Assembly: GCA_964293585.1 (NCBI GenBank)
Contig: CAXYYS010000013.1
Location: 1-52,555, forward strand
Direction of reading: 5' to 3'
Length of the DNA: 52,555 nucleotides
Source of the DNA: JAKVKY01 sp964293585
Lineage (GTDB): Bacteria > Bacillota > Negativicutes > Acidaminococcales > Acidaminococcaceae
A model generated the notes under the pieces. It was not told the DNA's origin. It searched no databases and worked only from the letters and a program-made list of their open reading frames with translations. Positions within the stretch are counted from its first letter, which is position 1, and each line of letters starts with the position of its first letter. The position numbers and the translations under genes were made by a program. Positions 1 to 7,442 of the stretch are shown piece by piece.

Positions 1-61
1 CATCCCAAGGAAAATTAAAGAAAATTGCCATAATATTAAATTTAAATTATATTATCATAAA

Positions 62-105
62 AAAAAGTGCCGGGAAAATTTATTTTTTCCCCGGACACTT
101 TTACT
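62..105. terminator. Hairpin terminator downstream of the CMD gene
   Basis: Arms AAGTGCCGGGAAAA and TTTTCCCCGGACACTT pair with one bulge around a short AT loop. The A-run on the left and T-run on the right would let it work on either strand. It lies beyond the end of the minus-strand gene whose stop is at 177. Confidence 0.6.
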
Positions 106-176
106 AATGCTTATTTTTTTAGAGCTTGTCCCGCCAACATAAGCTGCGCGGCAGCAAGATTTTCAGCCGTTATATA

Positions 177-962
177 TTATTGTTTATCCGGCAGGACCTG
201 GCTGATGCAGCCCAGAGCGTTCAAGGTCCTGGGAAAACCGATATAGGGCAGGCACTGGGTAATCGCTTCTATTAAGAGATCCTTCGTATTGCCCACGTTG
301 ATATTACCCTGGATATGCGCCTTCAACTGGGGTTCACAGCCGCCCAGAGCAGCGATGGCACACATGGTTAACATTTCCCGGTCCTGTAAGTTCAAAGTCT
401 TACGGGTATACGTGTCACCAAAACAAAAGGCGCTTAGGTAATCCTGGATATGCTTTAAATTTTCCGGCGCTGCCGCCCGCATCTTGGGAATATGTTCACC
501 AAAAATTTGCGTCTGCACCGCGATGCCCTTTGCCAACCGGGTCGTTTCATCCACCGTACTTTGATTTTCCAGCGGCAGTTTAATGCCTTTTTGCTGAAAA
601 ACTTTATTGGTAATCCCCAACGCTTCGACTACGTTAGGAAAACCTACATAGGGCGCAATCTGATACAGCGCCTCTTTAATCTGCACCGGAGTTGTACCTG
701 CATTAAGGGCACCTTCTACCTGGATGCTCAAAAAGTTAAATTTTTGAGCAGCGGTCAAGGTAGCAATAGCAAGCATCGCTTTTTGCTGGTCCGTTAAAAG
801 ATGACCGTGCTGCTGTACCTCGCCTAACATAAAACGATGAAAGGTATTATCAAAATCCGGATCTGTCCCGGCCAACGGTGATTGAATACCCGGGTAAATT
901 TTTTGTGCTCGTGCTGCCGTTAATTGTTCGCGATCAATTTTTTGTTTAATCATAGTATCCAT
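177..962 (-). CDS. Carboxymuconolactone decarboxylase (CMD) family protein, two CMD domains
   Basis: A 261-residue protein with two CMD/AhpD-like repeats, around residues 45-125 and 165-255. Each carries the family pattern of a helix, a glycine turn (GALNAGTTP, GNINVGNTK) and a closing Y(V/I)GFP. The CxxC of true AhpD peroxidase partners is absent, so it resembles the YurZ/PcaC-like tandem group whose substrates are mostly unknown. The start is preceded by a purine-rich AAAGGATGG. It stands alone, convergent with the terminator at 62-105. Oddity: after the TAA stop the same frame stays open for 21 more codons (111-176) with ordinary-looking coding content, so the natural C-terminus may have been longer. 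Family assignment is firm; function is not. Confidence 0.8.
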   Translation of the reverse strand: MDTMIKQKIDREQLTAARAQKIYPGIQSPLAGTDPDFDNTFHRFMLGEVQQHGHLLTDQQKAMLAIATLTAAQKFNFLSIQVEGALNAGTTPVQIKEALYQIAPYVGFPNVVEALGITNKVFQQKGIKLPLENQSTVDETTRLAKGIAVQTQIFGEHIPKMRAAAPENLKHIQDYLSAFCFGDTYTRKTLNLQDREMLTMCAIAALGGCEPQLKAHIQGNINVGNTKDLLIEAITQCLPYIGFPRTLNALGCISQVLPDKQ

Positions 963-1056
963 CCTTTACATAAACCATCTTTTATACAGTTACAGCATAG
1001 CCCCTGGAGTCAAGTCCAAGTCAAGTACTTTTATCCTGACCCAAACTATCCTGTCC

Positions 1057-1809
1057 TTATTTGGCCGGCAACCTGGTTTGATGTTCGCAGGTACGCAAGA
1101 CCAGGATGCTCAACTCGTATAGCGCCAAAAGCGGCAGCGCCATCATGATCTGGGAGAGGACATCCGGAGGTGTTAAAATTGCTGCCACGATAAAAATCAA
1201 CAGGATGACATACCGTCTGGCCGCCGCCAAAGCCTGTACGCTTACCAGACCTGCTTTGCCCAAAATATAGCAGACTACCGGCAGTTCAAAAGCTAGGCCA
1301 AAGGGCAGGATAAAGCCCACTAAAAAGCTGACATAGGCGCTGATAGAAAGCATGGGTGTGGCAAAACCCTGACCGCTGTAAACAAAAAAGGAAATAGCCG
1401 CCAGGAACACTACTCCATAACCAAAGCTGACCCCGGTAGCAAAAAGTACCAGTACTACCAGAGCCAGTTTTCTGGCATAACGTCTTTCTTCCTCATAGAG
1501 CGCCGGCCGGATAAATTCCCAGGCCTGCCAGGCAAAAAGTGGCAATGTTAACAGCACGGCTGCCAGAAACGCCACTTTCATCTGTACGCTTAAAGCTTCC
1601 GCCAGGTTCACATAAATAAAAGCAATACCCATCTGGCGGACCGGCGCAGTAACTAACTGCATCAAGGCTTCACCCCGCCAGGTGAAGAGTATCAGAAATA
1701 CCAGCAGGGTGCCGCTCAGCCACACCAGCAAGCGCCGTCGCAGTTCCAGCAAATGCGTGCTAAGCGGCAGATTCTTTAATTCATTCTTTTTTAGCTGCAT
1801 AGGCCACAT
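1057..1809 (-). CDS. tatC: Sec-independent translocase subunit TatC
   Basis: About 250 residues, the usual TatC length, with six predicted membrane segments. The N-terminal signature (HLLELRRRLL) corresponds to the HLxELRxRL motif that binds the twin-arginine signal peptide. A Pro-rich ILTPPDVLSQ near residue 215 matches the conserved loop before the last helix. TatC forms the receptor core in the cytoplasmic membrane and moves folded proteins with twin-arginine signals. The start overlaps the end of tatA by 29 bases; an alternative ATG lies three codons inside. It is the last gene of a minus-strand cluster: flavoprotein, tatB-like, tatA, tatC. Confidence 0.93.
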   Translation of the reverse strand: MWPMQLKKNELKNLPLSTHLLELRRRLLVWLSGTLLVFLILFTWRGEALMQLVTAPVRQMGIAFIYVNLAEALSVQMKVAFLAAVLLTLPLFAWQAWEFIRPALYEEERRYARKLALVVLVLFATGVSFGYGVVFLAAISFFVYSGQGFATPMLSISAYVSFLVGFILPFGLAFELPVVCYILGKAGLVSVQALAAARRYVILLIFIVAAILTPPDVLSQIMMALPLLALYELSILVLRTCEHQTRLPAK

Positions 1810-1960
1810 CCTTTACGGCCGTTTCATCTTTATGCATCTCTTCTTTAAATTCCCGCAGGCTGGTACCAACAGCTTTGCCTAAACCGGCAACCTTACCGCC
1901 GCCAAAAAGTACCAACGCAATAACCAGGATCAACAACAACTCCGAAGTTCCTACTCGCAT
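1781..1960 (-). CDS. tatA: Twin-arginine translocase pore subunit TatA
   Basis: Short gene of 59 codons, read directly from the sequence. The protein begins MRVGTSELLLILVIALVLFG, followed by GGGKVAGLGKAVG and an amphipathic acidic helix (SLREFKEEMHKDE). This is the TatA plan: one membrane helix, a glycine hinge, an amphipathic helix. TatA oligomers form the conducting element recruited by TatC. The start is preceded by GAGGAGAAAA and overlaps the stop of the tatB-like gene by 10 bases; its TGA lies inside tatC. The overlaps indicate translational coupling of all three subunits. Confidence 0.92.
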   Translation of the reverse strand: MRVGTSELLLILVIALVLFGGGKVAGLGKAVGTSLREFKEEMHKDETAVKDVAYAAKKE

Positions 1961-2124
1961 TTTTTCTCCTCCTCAGCCAAAGCTTTTACAAAATCATCCC
2001 TCAAGCTGCCCAACTGGCCATACGTTTTCCCTAAACCGCGAGCCGCTTTAGCTAAATCTCCCGGTCCTACCACTAAAAACGCAATCGCCATGATTAATAA
2101 AAGTTCGTCCGTACCAATTCCCAT
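1951..2124 (-). CDS. TatA/TatB-family protein (TatB-like)
   Basis: 57 codons from the ATG at 2124, chosen because AAAGGAAG lies 8 bases upstream; a TTG further out has no ribosome site. The product has one membrane helix (LLLIMAIAFLVVGPGDL) followed by KAARGLGKTYGQLGSLRDDF. The GPxxLxKAARxLG pattern after the helix is closer to TatB than to the neighbouring TatA, which has FGGGKVAGLG. Two unequal TatA/B members beside one TatC suggest a three-component Tat system, although TatA and TatB are hard to separate at this length. Confidence 0.8.
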   Translation of the reverse strand: MGIGTDELLLIMAIAFLVVGPGDLAKAARGLGKTYGQLGSLRDDFVKALAEEEKKCE

Positions 2125-2169
2125 CCGCAACACTTCCTTTGCATCTGTCAAGCTAAAGGTAGCGGTCTG

Positions 2170-2853
2170 TTATAAACTTTTACCCAGCTGATAAGCCTGG
2201 TCGGGGAACTTACTCTGCTCAATCAGAGAACGGCTGCCACAACCAATGGCCAGAACCTTGCCCATATCTTTCCAGTTCATGTAACGTACCAGGGTATCGT
2301 AATGGTCCACCAGAGCGCTCATGGTCCAATCAGCGCTGTTATAAGCAGTAGCCATCAGCAAGGATTTTTTACCGGCAATGCGTCCGGTCCGGGAATAAAA
2401 ACGATCTACGATTGTCTTAAGCTGAGCAGACATACCGTAGTAATATAACGGTGTTACCAGGGCAATCATATCGCAGTCCACCAGTTTTTGAATCAGCTTG
2501 TTTTCAATGGCATCCTTCTGGACACAAGGTCCATTCATCCCGCAGGCATCACAGCCAAGACAGGGATGGATATCTTCGAAAGCCGCGTTAAAACGAAAAA
2601 CTTCGTGCCCGGCAGCCTGCGCCCCTTCAATAAACTTGTCCGCCAATAAGGCAGAAGTACCTGCTTTATGAGGACTTCCTGTTACTACAACAATTTTCAT
2701 ACCTTTCCCTCCCTGACTTTTACTCACACCGGCGGCTGGCGCTGCTCCTGCAGCTTTTTTGTCACCGCCGCCTATCATAGAGACGCCACATCCGCTTAAA
2801 AACAAGGTAAGCATCCCCGCACCACTGACTTTAATAAATTCACGTCTGTCCAT
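2170..2853 (-). CDS. Tat-exported lipoprotein iron-sulfur flavoprotein (NADPH-dependent FMN reductase fold)
   Basis: 227 residues. The N-terminus MDRREFIKVSGAGML is a twin-arginine signal (RREFIK) followed by a lipobox ending LFLSGC, so the mature protein should be a lipid-anchored Tat substrate. A flavodoxin-like domain starts near residue 52 (MKIVVVTGSPHKAGTSALL, the FMN phosphate loop). Cysteines near residues 98-109 have the spacing Cx2Cx2Cx5C (CLGCDACGMNGPC), the compact cluster motif of iron-sulfur flavoproteins. TPLYYYGMSAQLKTIVDRFYS is the typical flavin and dimer segment. GGAGG sits 8 bases before the ATG. It is immediately upstream of the tat genes, which would export it. Probably a periplasm-facing electron carrier or reductase; the acceptor is unknown. 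Confidence 0.85.
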   Translation of the reverse strand: MDRREFIKVSGAGMLTLFLSGCGVSMIGGGDKKAAGAAPAAGVSKSQGGKGMKIVVVTGSPHKAGTSALLADKFIEGAQAAGHEVFRFNAAFEDIHPCLGCDACGMNGPCVQKDAIENKLIQKLVDCDMIALVTPLYYYGMSAQLKTIVDRFYSRTGRIAGKKSLLMATAYNSADWTMSALVDHYDTLVRYMNWKDMGKVLAIGCGSRSLIEQSKFPDQAYQLGKSL

Positions 2854-3037
2854 TTCCGGAACCTCCTTTATCTTTATGTTCTTGTAAAAATTTAAAGATC
2901 CTATAATCTAACCGGTCCAGCTTTTGTTGTTGCTGGTGAATTTTTTCTAACAAATAACACCGTTGTTCTTTTAACAACCTTAATCGCTCAGGAATAACTA
3001 CTCTTCCCGGCACCGGAGTTTTTATTCTTCTTTGCAC
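2840..3037 (-). CDS. Small hypothetical protein with a MerR-type dimerisation helix
   Basis: Read from a GTG at 3037, preceded by GGAGG at 7 bases; this gives 65 residues. An ATG further upstream would give 80 but has no ribosome site. The product is basic and almost entirely helical. The central stretch (RLRLLKEQRCYLLEKIHQQQ, then KLDRLDYRIFKFLQEHK) resembles the C-terminal coiled coil of MerR-family regulators, but no DNA-binding domain precedes it. The 3' end contains the ribosome site of the Tat flavoprotein and overlaps its start by 14 bases, so the two are probably coupled. It may be a MerR remnant or a small coiled-coil protein. Confidence 0.5.
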   Translation of the reverse strand: MQRRIKTPVPGRVVIPERLRLLKEQRCYLLEKIHQQQQKLDRLDYRIFKFLQEHKDKGGSGNGQT

Positions 3038-3143
3038 CGGCGTCCCTCCTTTGCATAAAAAAAATACAGGCATCAGGTTCAAGGACTTTGCCTTGTTCCA
3101 TTTGCCTGCATTATAAAACGCAGTTACTACATATGTCTAATAC

Positions 3144-4040
3144 CTATTTTCTTGTGGTGTCCATGCTTAAAAAGCATTTGGCGAACTCGATAAACCTGGC
3201 CACGGTTAAGCTCAACGGCTGCTCCTTTTGCCAAAAAAGTGCCACGTGACCTTCCACGGGCGGATCCAGAGGTCTGAAAGCAAGTTTGGCTGCGTCCCAA
3301 AAATATTTTACGCCTTGCACAGACAGGGAGCGTCCCAAGCCATTATATACCATCAAAGCCGCATTAGTGGGCAGGTTACTGGTAAAAACCATTTGCAGCT
3401 TGTCATAATTGTCGCCAAACCAGCTCTTTAAATCAGCTGAATTACGGAACCGTGTAGCAAAAGTTATCGGCGCATCCAGCAAATCTGCTGCCCTCACTTT
3501 ATCCTGGCGTGCCAAAGGATCATCAGCACGCATCACCACGCCCCATCTTTCCAGGCCGGATAAACGCACGAACACAAATTTATCAACATTTATAGGCTCC
3601 ATCATTAGTCCTATATCAATCAAGCCGCGTTCCATACGTTCCTGGACCACGTCAGCCGTTCCGGTAAAAAGATCAAAGGTTACCAACGGATACTTTTTAT
3701 GAAAAGCAACTATGATCTCTGTCAGCTCCTGCATGGCCGTCAACTCACCACAGCCAAAACAAATATTCCCTGCCAGCTGTTTTTCCTGCTCTAAAAGTTC
3801 ACCCGCGGTTTTATCCACCAGGCTGACTATCTCTTCAGCCCTGCGCCGCAACAGGATGCCTTCGTTAGTCAGCGTAATCGTACGCGTGCCCCGGACAAAC
3901 AGGCACACGCCTACCTCTTCTTCGAGCTGGGCCAGTTGCCGGCTCAAAGTGGGCTGCGTAATATGTAATACCTCTGCAGCTTTAGTAATATTCCCTTCCC
4001 GGGCTACGGTCAGAAAATATTGTAGTACCCTGATCTCCAT
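3144..4040 (-). CDS. LysR-family transcriptional regulator
   Basis: 298 residues, standard LysR length. Residues 1-60 form the winged helix-turn-helix (MEIRVLQYFLTVAREGNITK, AAEVLHITQPTLSRQLAQLE) and the remainder a substrate-binding-like sensor domain. It begins 8 bases after the stop of the GGDEF gene, so the two are likely co-transcribed. It reads toward the Tat cluster rather than diverging from it, so the usual divergent-target rule gives no candidate operon. The effector is unknown. Confidence 0.92.
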   Translation of the reverse strand: MEIRVLQYFLTVAREGNITKAAEVLHITQPTLSRQLAQLEEEVGVCLFVRGTRTITLTNEGILLRRRAEEIVSLVDKTAGELLEQEKQLAGNICFGCGELTAMQELTEIIVAFHKKYPLVTFDLFTGTADVVQERMERGLIDIGLMMEPINVDKFVFVRLSGLERWGVVMRADDPLARQDKVRAADLLDAPITFATRFRNSADLKSWFGDNYDKLQMVFTSNLPTNAALMVYNGLGRSLSVQGVKYFWDAAKLAFRPLDPPVEGHVALFWQKEQPLSLTVARFIEFAKCFLSMDTTRK

Positions 4041-4048
4041 AATCTTGC

Positions 4049-4945
4049 TTACTTCACTTTCTTATGCCGATCCTTACCCTCATACAATCTTTGATCCGCC
4101 AGATCAAAAAGCTGTTCCCAGGTCCAGGTCTCCAGCGGTAGTTCTTCACTACTGGCAATACCGAAGCTCATGCTAAAGTCAAAATGTATATCCGGCTTAT
4201 AATAACAAATCTTGCGCATCTCTTTATAATAATCAGAAATCATTTTTTTAAACTCTGCCGCCGGCAAACCGCAACCTATGATAAGCATCTCATCCCCGCC
4301 ATAACGTATGACCAGACGTTCCTTATTTTTCTCCCGGCTGCTAAAATGTAATTTCCAGAACGAAGCTACATCTTTGAGCAGATAATCTCCGGCCTGATGT
4401 CCGTACCGCTCGTTGGTAACCTTTAAATCATCCAGATCCAGGATGGCCACGTTCACAGGCAACTGCACCTCATGGCCACAAGTTAAGGACGGCACAAAAT
4501 GCTCATCCAAAAAACGCCGGTTATATAACCGCGTCAAAGGATCTGTGACCAGCATATCATTATGACTGTTAATAAACTGGGCAATCCTGTCCCGCTGACT
4601 ATCTTCGGCCATAAAATCCTTGGTCACATCTGCCACCAATTCCAGGATACGGGGTTTCCCGTCAATCTCTACGTAACGGGAAACTACCAAAAAAGCTTTT
4701 TTATCGGCAAACTCAATCTTATAAGCGTTACGTTTAGTCTGCAGCGCCCTGACCGATGTACAATTTTCGCAGCGCTCACAACGTCCCCAGATCGTACCAC
4801 AAATTTCCCCGGTTTCCAGATTATTATGTGTATCACAAACACGGCGCAGCACCGGATTTACTAACCGCACCACATCATATTCTTCCTGGGCCATCTTCAT
4901 CACCGTCTGAATTTCATCCCAGGTATAGCCACAACGCATGGTCAT
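4049..4945 (-). CDS. GGDEF-domain protein (putative diguanylate cyclase) with Cys-rich PAS-like sensor
   Basis: 298 residues. The C-terminal half (about 130-298) is a GGDEF domain: DPLTRLYNRRFLDE at its start, then RYGGDEMLIIG at the active site. The signature is GGDEM rather than GGDEF/GGEEF; the metal- and GTP-contacting Gly-Gly-Asp-Glu are kept, so activity is plausible. The N-terminal half looks PAS-like and holds a cysteine cluster (CGTIWGRCERCENC) that could bind metal, an Fe-S cluster or respond to redox. No membrane segment is apparent. The start could be either of two Met codons two residues apart. It would make c-di-GMP and is likely in one transcript with the LysR gene. Confidence 0.87.
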   Translation of the reverse strand: MTMRCGYTWDEIQTVMKMAQEEYDVVRLVNPVLRRVCDTHNNLETGEICGTIWGRCERCENCTSVRALQTKRNAYKIEFADKKAFLVVSRYVEIDGKPRILELVADVTKDFMAEDSQRDRIAQFINSHNDMLVTDPLTRLYNRRFLDEHFVPSLTCGHEVQLPVNVAILDLDDLKVTNERYGHQAGDYLLKDVASFWKLHFSSREKNKERLVIRYGGDEMLIIGCGLPAAEFKKMISDYYKEMRKICYYKPDIHFDFSMSFGIASSEELPLETWTWEQLFDLADQRLYEGKDRHKKVK

Positions 4946-5034
4946 TTTCTTTTACACCCCAATCTGCCAGACTTTACAAAATTCCAATATTTACTTTATT
5001 CTAACATAAAAAATGCAAACTGCAAAATTAGATT

Positions 5035-5089
5035 TCCCGCGGTGACGGCAGGTATCACTTGCTAACAGCCGCTACCGGGATAATTTTTT
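5035..5089 (+). ncRNA. Candidate terminated small RNA or leader hairpin
   Basis: TCCCGCGGTGACGGC pairs imperfectly with GCCGCTACCGGGA across a 16-base loop and is followed by TAATTTTTTG, which looks like an intrinsic terminator on the plus strand. No plus-strand gene lies upstream of it, so it may end a short transcript started near 4970-5000 (TTTACA, then TTATTC after 17 bases). It could also be only a structure in the GGDEF leader. No known riboswitch class was recognised. Confidence 0.3.
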
Positions 5090-5161
5090 GCAAAAAAATG
5101 CGATTTGCCTTTTGCTATCAATTATTCCTATTAATATTTGTAAATTATTTAACAATCCGAC

Positions 5162-5190
5162 TTTCATATCTAACCATTTTCAGTTATAAT
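5162..5190 (+). promoter_or_regulatory. Putative promoter of the kor operon
   Basis: TATAAT at 5185-5190 with TTTCAT 17 bases upstream. The -10 is perfect and the -35 weak. It lies about 70 bases before the first kor gene, which has GGAGG close to its start. Confidence 0.5.
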
Positions 5191-5258
5191 ATAAATAAGC
5201 ATGATTGATTGCGACTAAGCGAAGTTTTTTAAACTGCTTTTGAAAAGGAGGTAGTACA

Positions 5259-5447
5259 GTGAGTCTCAAACTTTATAGTAACCGGTGCAAAGGTTGTGGC
5301 ATCTGTGTCAACTTCTGCCCCAAGAAAGTTCTGGAAGTAACAGAACTGGAAAAATGTGCCGTCATCAAGGGCAAAGAAAATGATTGCATTAAATGCGGTC
5401 AGTGCGAATTGCGTTGTCCCGACTACGCCATCTTTGTAGAAAAGTAA
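5259..5447 (+). CDS. korD: 2-oxoacid:ferredoxin oxidoreductase, delta (ferredoxin) subunit
   Basis: 62-residue ferredoxin with two 4Fe-4S motifs, CKGCGICVNFCP and CIKCGQCELRCP. It is the electron-transfer subunit that carries electrons from the thiamine-diphosphate site to external ferredoxin. A GTG start preceded by AAAAGGAGG at 5245-5253 fits. The alpha subunit follows 14 bases after the stop. The delta-alpha-beta-gamma order is that of anaerobic Kor/Vor operons. Confidence 0.93.
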   Translation: MSLKLYSNRCKGCGICVNFCPKKVLEVTELEKCAVIKGKENDCIKCGQCELRCPDYAIFVEK

Positions 5448-5461
5448 AAGGAGTGAAACAT

Positions 5462-6598
5462 ATGTCAAGAATTCTACTGTTACAAGGTAACCAGGCAGTA
5501 GTCGAGGGTGCCATTGCGGCCGGCGTAAAATTTTTCGGCGGCTATCCTATCACCCCTTCTACTGAGATAGCTGAACAACTGGCTGACCGTCTGCCTAAGG
5601 TCGGCGGCAAGTTCATGCAGATGGAAGATGAAATTGCCGGTCTGGGTGCTGTTATCGGTGCCTCCATGGCCGGGAACAAAGTTATGGACGCTACCAGCGG
5701 CCCGGGCTTCTCCTTAAAACAAGAGATGCTGGGTATGGCCTGCAGCGCCGAAATTCCCCTCGTACTTGTGAACGTACAACGTGTAGGTCCGTCCACCGGA
5801 CAACCCACCAGCCCCTCTCAGGGCGATGTGATGCAAACCCGTTGGGGCACCCACGGCGATCACTGGCTGATCGTGTTATCACCTGCCAGCGTTCCCGAAA
5901 CTTTTGATATCACTTTGAGAGCTTATGAGCTCAGTGAAAAATATCGTTGTCCTGTTATTATCCTGATGGACGAAATCATCGGCCATATGCGCGAAAAGAT
6001 TGAACTGCCCGATGATTACAGCAAGATTCCTCAGGCCGTACGCAAAGGTCCTTCCCAGAAACCGGAAGACTGGAAAGCTTATGCAACTGATGCTTCCCTG
6101 GTTCCGGAATTTGCTCCTTACGGCACCGGCTACCGCTGGCATATTACCGGTCTGGTTCATGACGAAACCGGCTTCCCCAAGGGAACTCCGGCTGCTACCG
6201 TAGCTGCACAGGACCGTCTGCGTGATAAACTGTACAAACATCTGGACGATATTGTTACGGTGGAAAACTACAAGATGGAAGATGCTGAATTTGCCGTTGT
6301 AGCTTACGGCGGTGCTTCCCGTTCCGTTTACGAAGCCATCGACATGGCTCGTAAGGAAGGTCTCAAAGTTGGTTTCTTCCGTCCCATTACTATCTGGCCG
6401 TTTGCTGACAAGCAAGTCAAAGAACTGGCCGGCAAGGTAAAAGGTATCCTGGTACACGAGCTGAACGACGGCCAGTATGTGCTGGAAGTTGAACGCGCTG
6501 TAGCAGGCAAGGTACCTGTACATTTCTATGGCAAGTACGACAATGAATCGGCTACCCCGGAACAAGTGCTAGCCGCTATTAAAAAGGCCATGGCCTGA
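5462..6598 (+). CDS. korA: 2-oxoacid:ferredoxin oxidoreductase, alpha subunit
   Basis: 378 residues from the ATG at 5462, preceded by AAAAGGAGTG; an upstream in-frame ATG lies inside korD and was rejected. The protein opens QGNQAVVEGAIAAGVKFFGG, then YPITPSTEI, the pyrimidine-binding fold of KorA/PorA alpha subunits. MEDEIAGLGAVIGASMAG and TSGPGFSL are further family motifs. With beta, gamma and delta it performs CoA-dependent oxidative decarboxylation of a 2-oxoacid to acyl-CoA and reduced ferredoxin, or the reverse. 2-oxoglutarate is the likeliest substrate by similarity, but a branched-chain 2-oxoacid is possible. Confidence 0.93.
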   Translation: MSRILLLQGNQAVVEGAIAAGVKFFGGYPITPSTEIAEQLADRLPKVGGKFMQMEDEIAGLGAVIGASMAGNKVMDATSGPGFSLKQEMLGMACSAEIPLVLVNVQRVGPSTGQPTSPSQGDVMQTRWGTHGDHWLIVLSPASVPETFDITLRAYELSEKYRCPVIILMDEIIGHMREKIELPDDYSKIPQAVRKGPSQKPEDWKAYATDASLVPEFAPYGTGYRWHITGLVHDETGFPKGTPAATVAAQDRLRDKLYKHLDDIVTVENYKMEDAEFAVVAYGGASRSVYEAIDMARKEGLKVGFFRPITIWPFADKQVKELAGKVKGILVHELNDGQYVLEVERAVAGKVPVHFYGKYDNESATPEQVLAAIKKAMA

Positions 6599-6616
6599 TG
6601 CAGGAGGAGATAACAA

Positions 6617-7441
6617 ATGAGCGAAGCTTTAATTAATAAATATTTTCGTCCGGGTCGCCTGCCTCACATCTGGTGCCCTGGTTGCGGCAACGGTATCATT
6701 ACCGGCGCCATTGTCAAAGCTATTGATAAACAAGGTTTAGCCAAAGATGATGTAGCTATCATCTCCGGCATCGGCTGCAGCAGCCGTGCCAGCGGCTATC
6801 TGGATTTTAATACCGCTAACACGTTGCATGGCAGGGCTCTGCCCATCGCCAGCGGTCTCAAGATGGGTAATACCAAACTGCATGTCATCGTCGTTACCGG
6901 TGATGGCGATGCCAGCGCTATTGGTGGCAACCATCTGATTCACGCCGCCCGTCGTAATCTCGACCTGACGGTAGTAATGTACAACAACAGTATCTATGGC
7001 ATGACCGGCGGTCAATATTCCCCCATGACTCCTCACGGAGCTAAGGCTACCACCGCTCCTTACGGCAACGTAGAACGTGCCTTTGATATTCCGGAACTGG
7101 TAAAAGCTTCCGGTGCTACCTTTGTAGGCCGCGGCACCACGTTCCACACCCTGCAACTCATCGATTTGATCGCCCAGGGCATTGCCCATAAGGGCTTCAG
7201 CTTCATCGAAGTTGTCAGCGCCTGCCCGATTTCTTTCGGCCGCCAGAACAAAATGGGCGGTCCTGCCAAGATGTTAGAGTGGCAGCGTGACCACGGCGTC
7301 ATGAAGGCTGCCTGGGACAAGATGACGGCAGAACAAAGGGCCGGCAAGTTCCCCATCGGCGTGCTCTATGAGGATAATGAAACTCAGGAATATACCGAAG
7401 CTTATGACGAGTTGATTAAACGTGCACAGGGGGGTAAATAA
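6617..7441 (+). CDS. korB: 2-oxoacid:ferredoxin oxidoreductase, beta (thiamine diphosphate) subunit
   Basis: 274 residues. WCPGCGNGIITG near the N-terminus supplies the characteristic CxxC. GDGDASAIGGNHLIHAARRN followed by VVMYNNSIYGMTGGQ forms the Mg-thiamine diphosphate motif (GDGx...NN). It is the catalytic subunit, pairing with KorA and passing electrons to KorD. It starts 18 bases after korA with AGGAGGAG as ribosome site and ends one base before the gamma subunit, consistent with a single transcript. Confidence 0.94.
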   Translation: MSEALINKYFRPGRLPHIWCPGCGNGIITGAIVKAIDKQGLAKDDVAIISGIGCSSRASGYLDFNTANTLHGRALPIASGLKMGNTKLHVIVVTGDGDASAIGGNHLIHAARRNLDLTVVMYNNSIYGMTGGQYSPMTPHGAKATTAPYGNVERAFDIPELVKASGATFVGRGTTFHTLQLIDLIAQGIAHKGFSFIEVVSACPISFGRQNKMGGPAKMLEWQRDHGVMKAAWDKMTAEQRAGKFPIGVLYEDNETQEYTEAYDELIKRAQGGK

Positions 7442-7442
7442 C

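Larger units (their letters stand above)
4946..5258. other. Divergent intergenic region between the GGDEF and kor genes
   Basis: 313 AT-rich bases without a gene. It contains a long GC-rich hairpin followed by a T-run (5035-5089) and a plausible promoter with a perfect TATAAT (5162-5190) in front of the kor operon. No other coding sequence was recognised. Confidence 0.7.

Noticed and set aside
5393..5461. Upstream start for korA inside korD
   Set aside because: The ATG at 5462 has AAAAGGAGTG directly before it and the protein family begins there.
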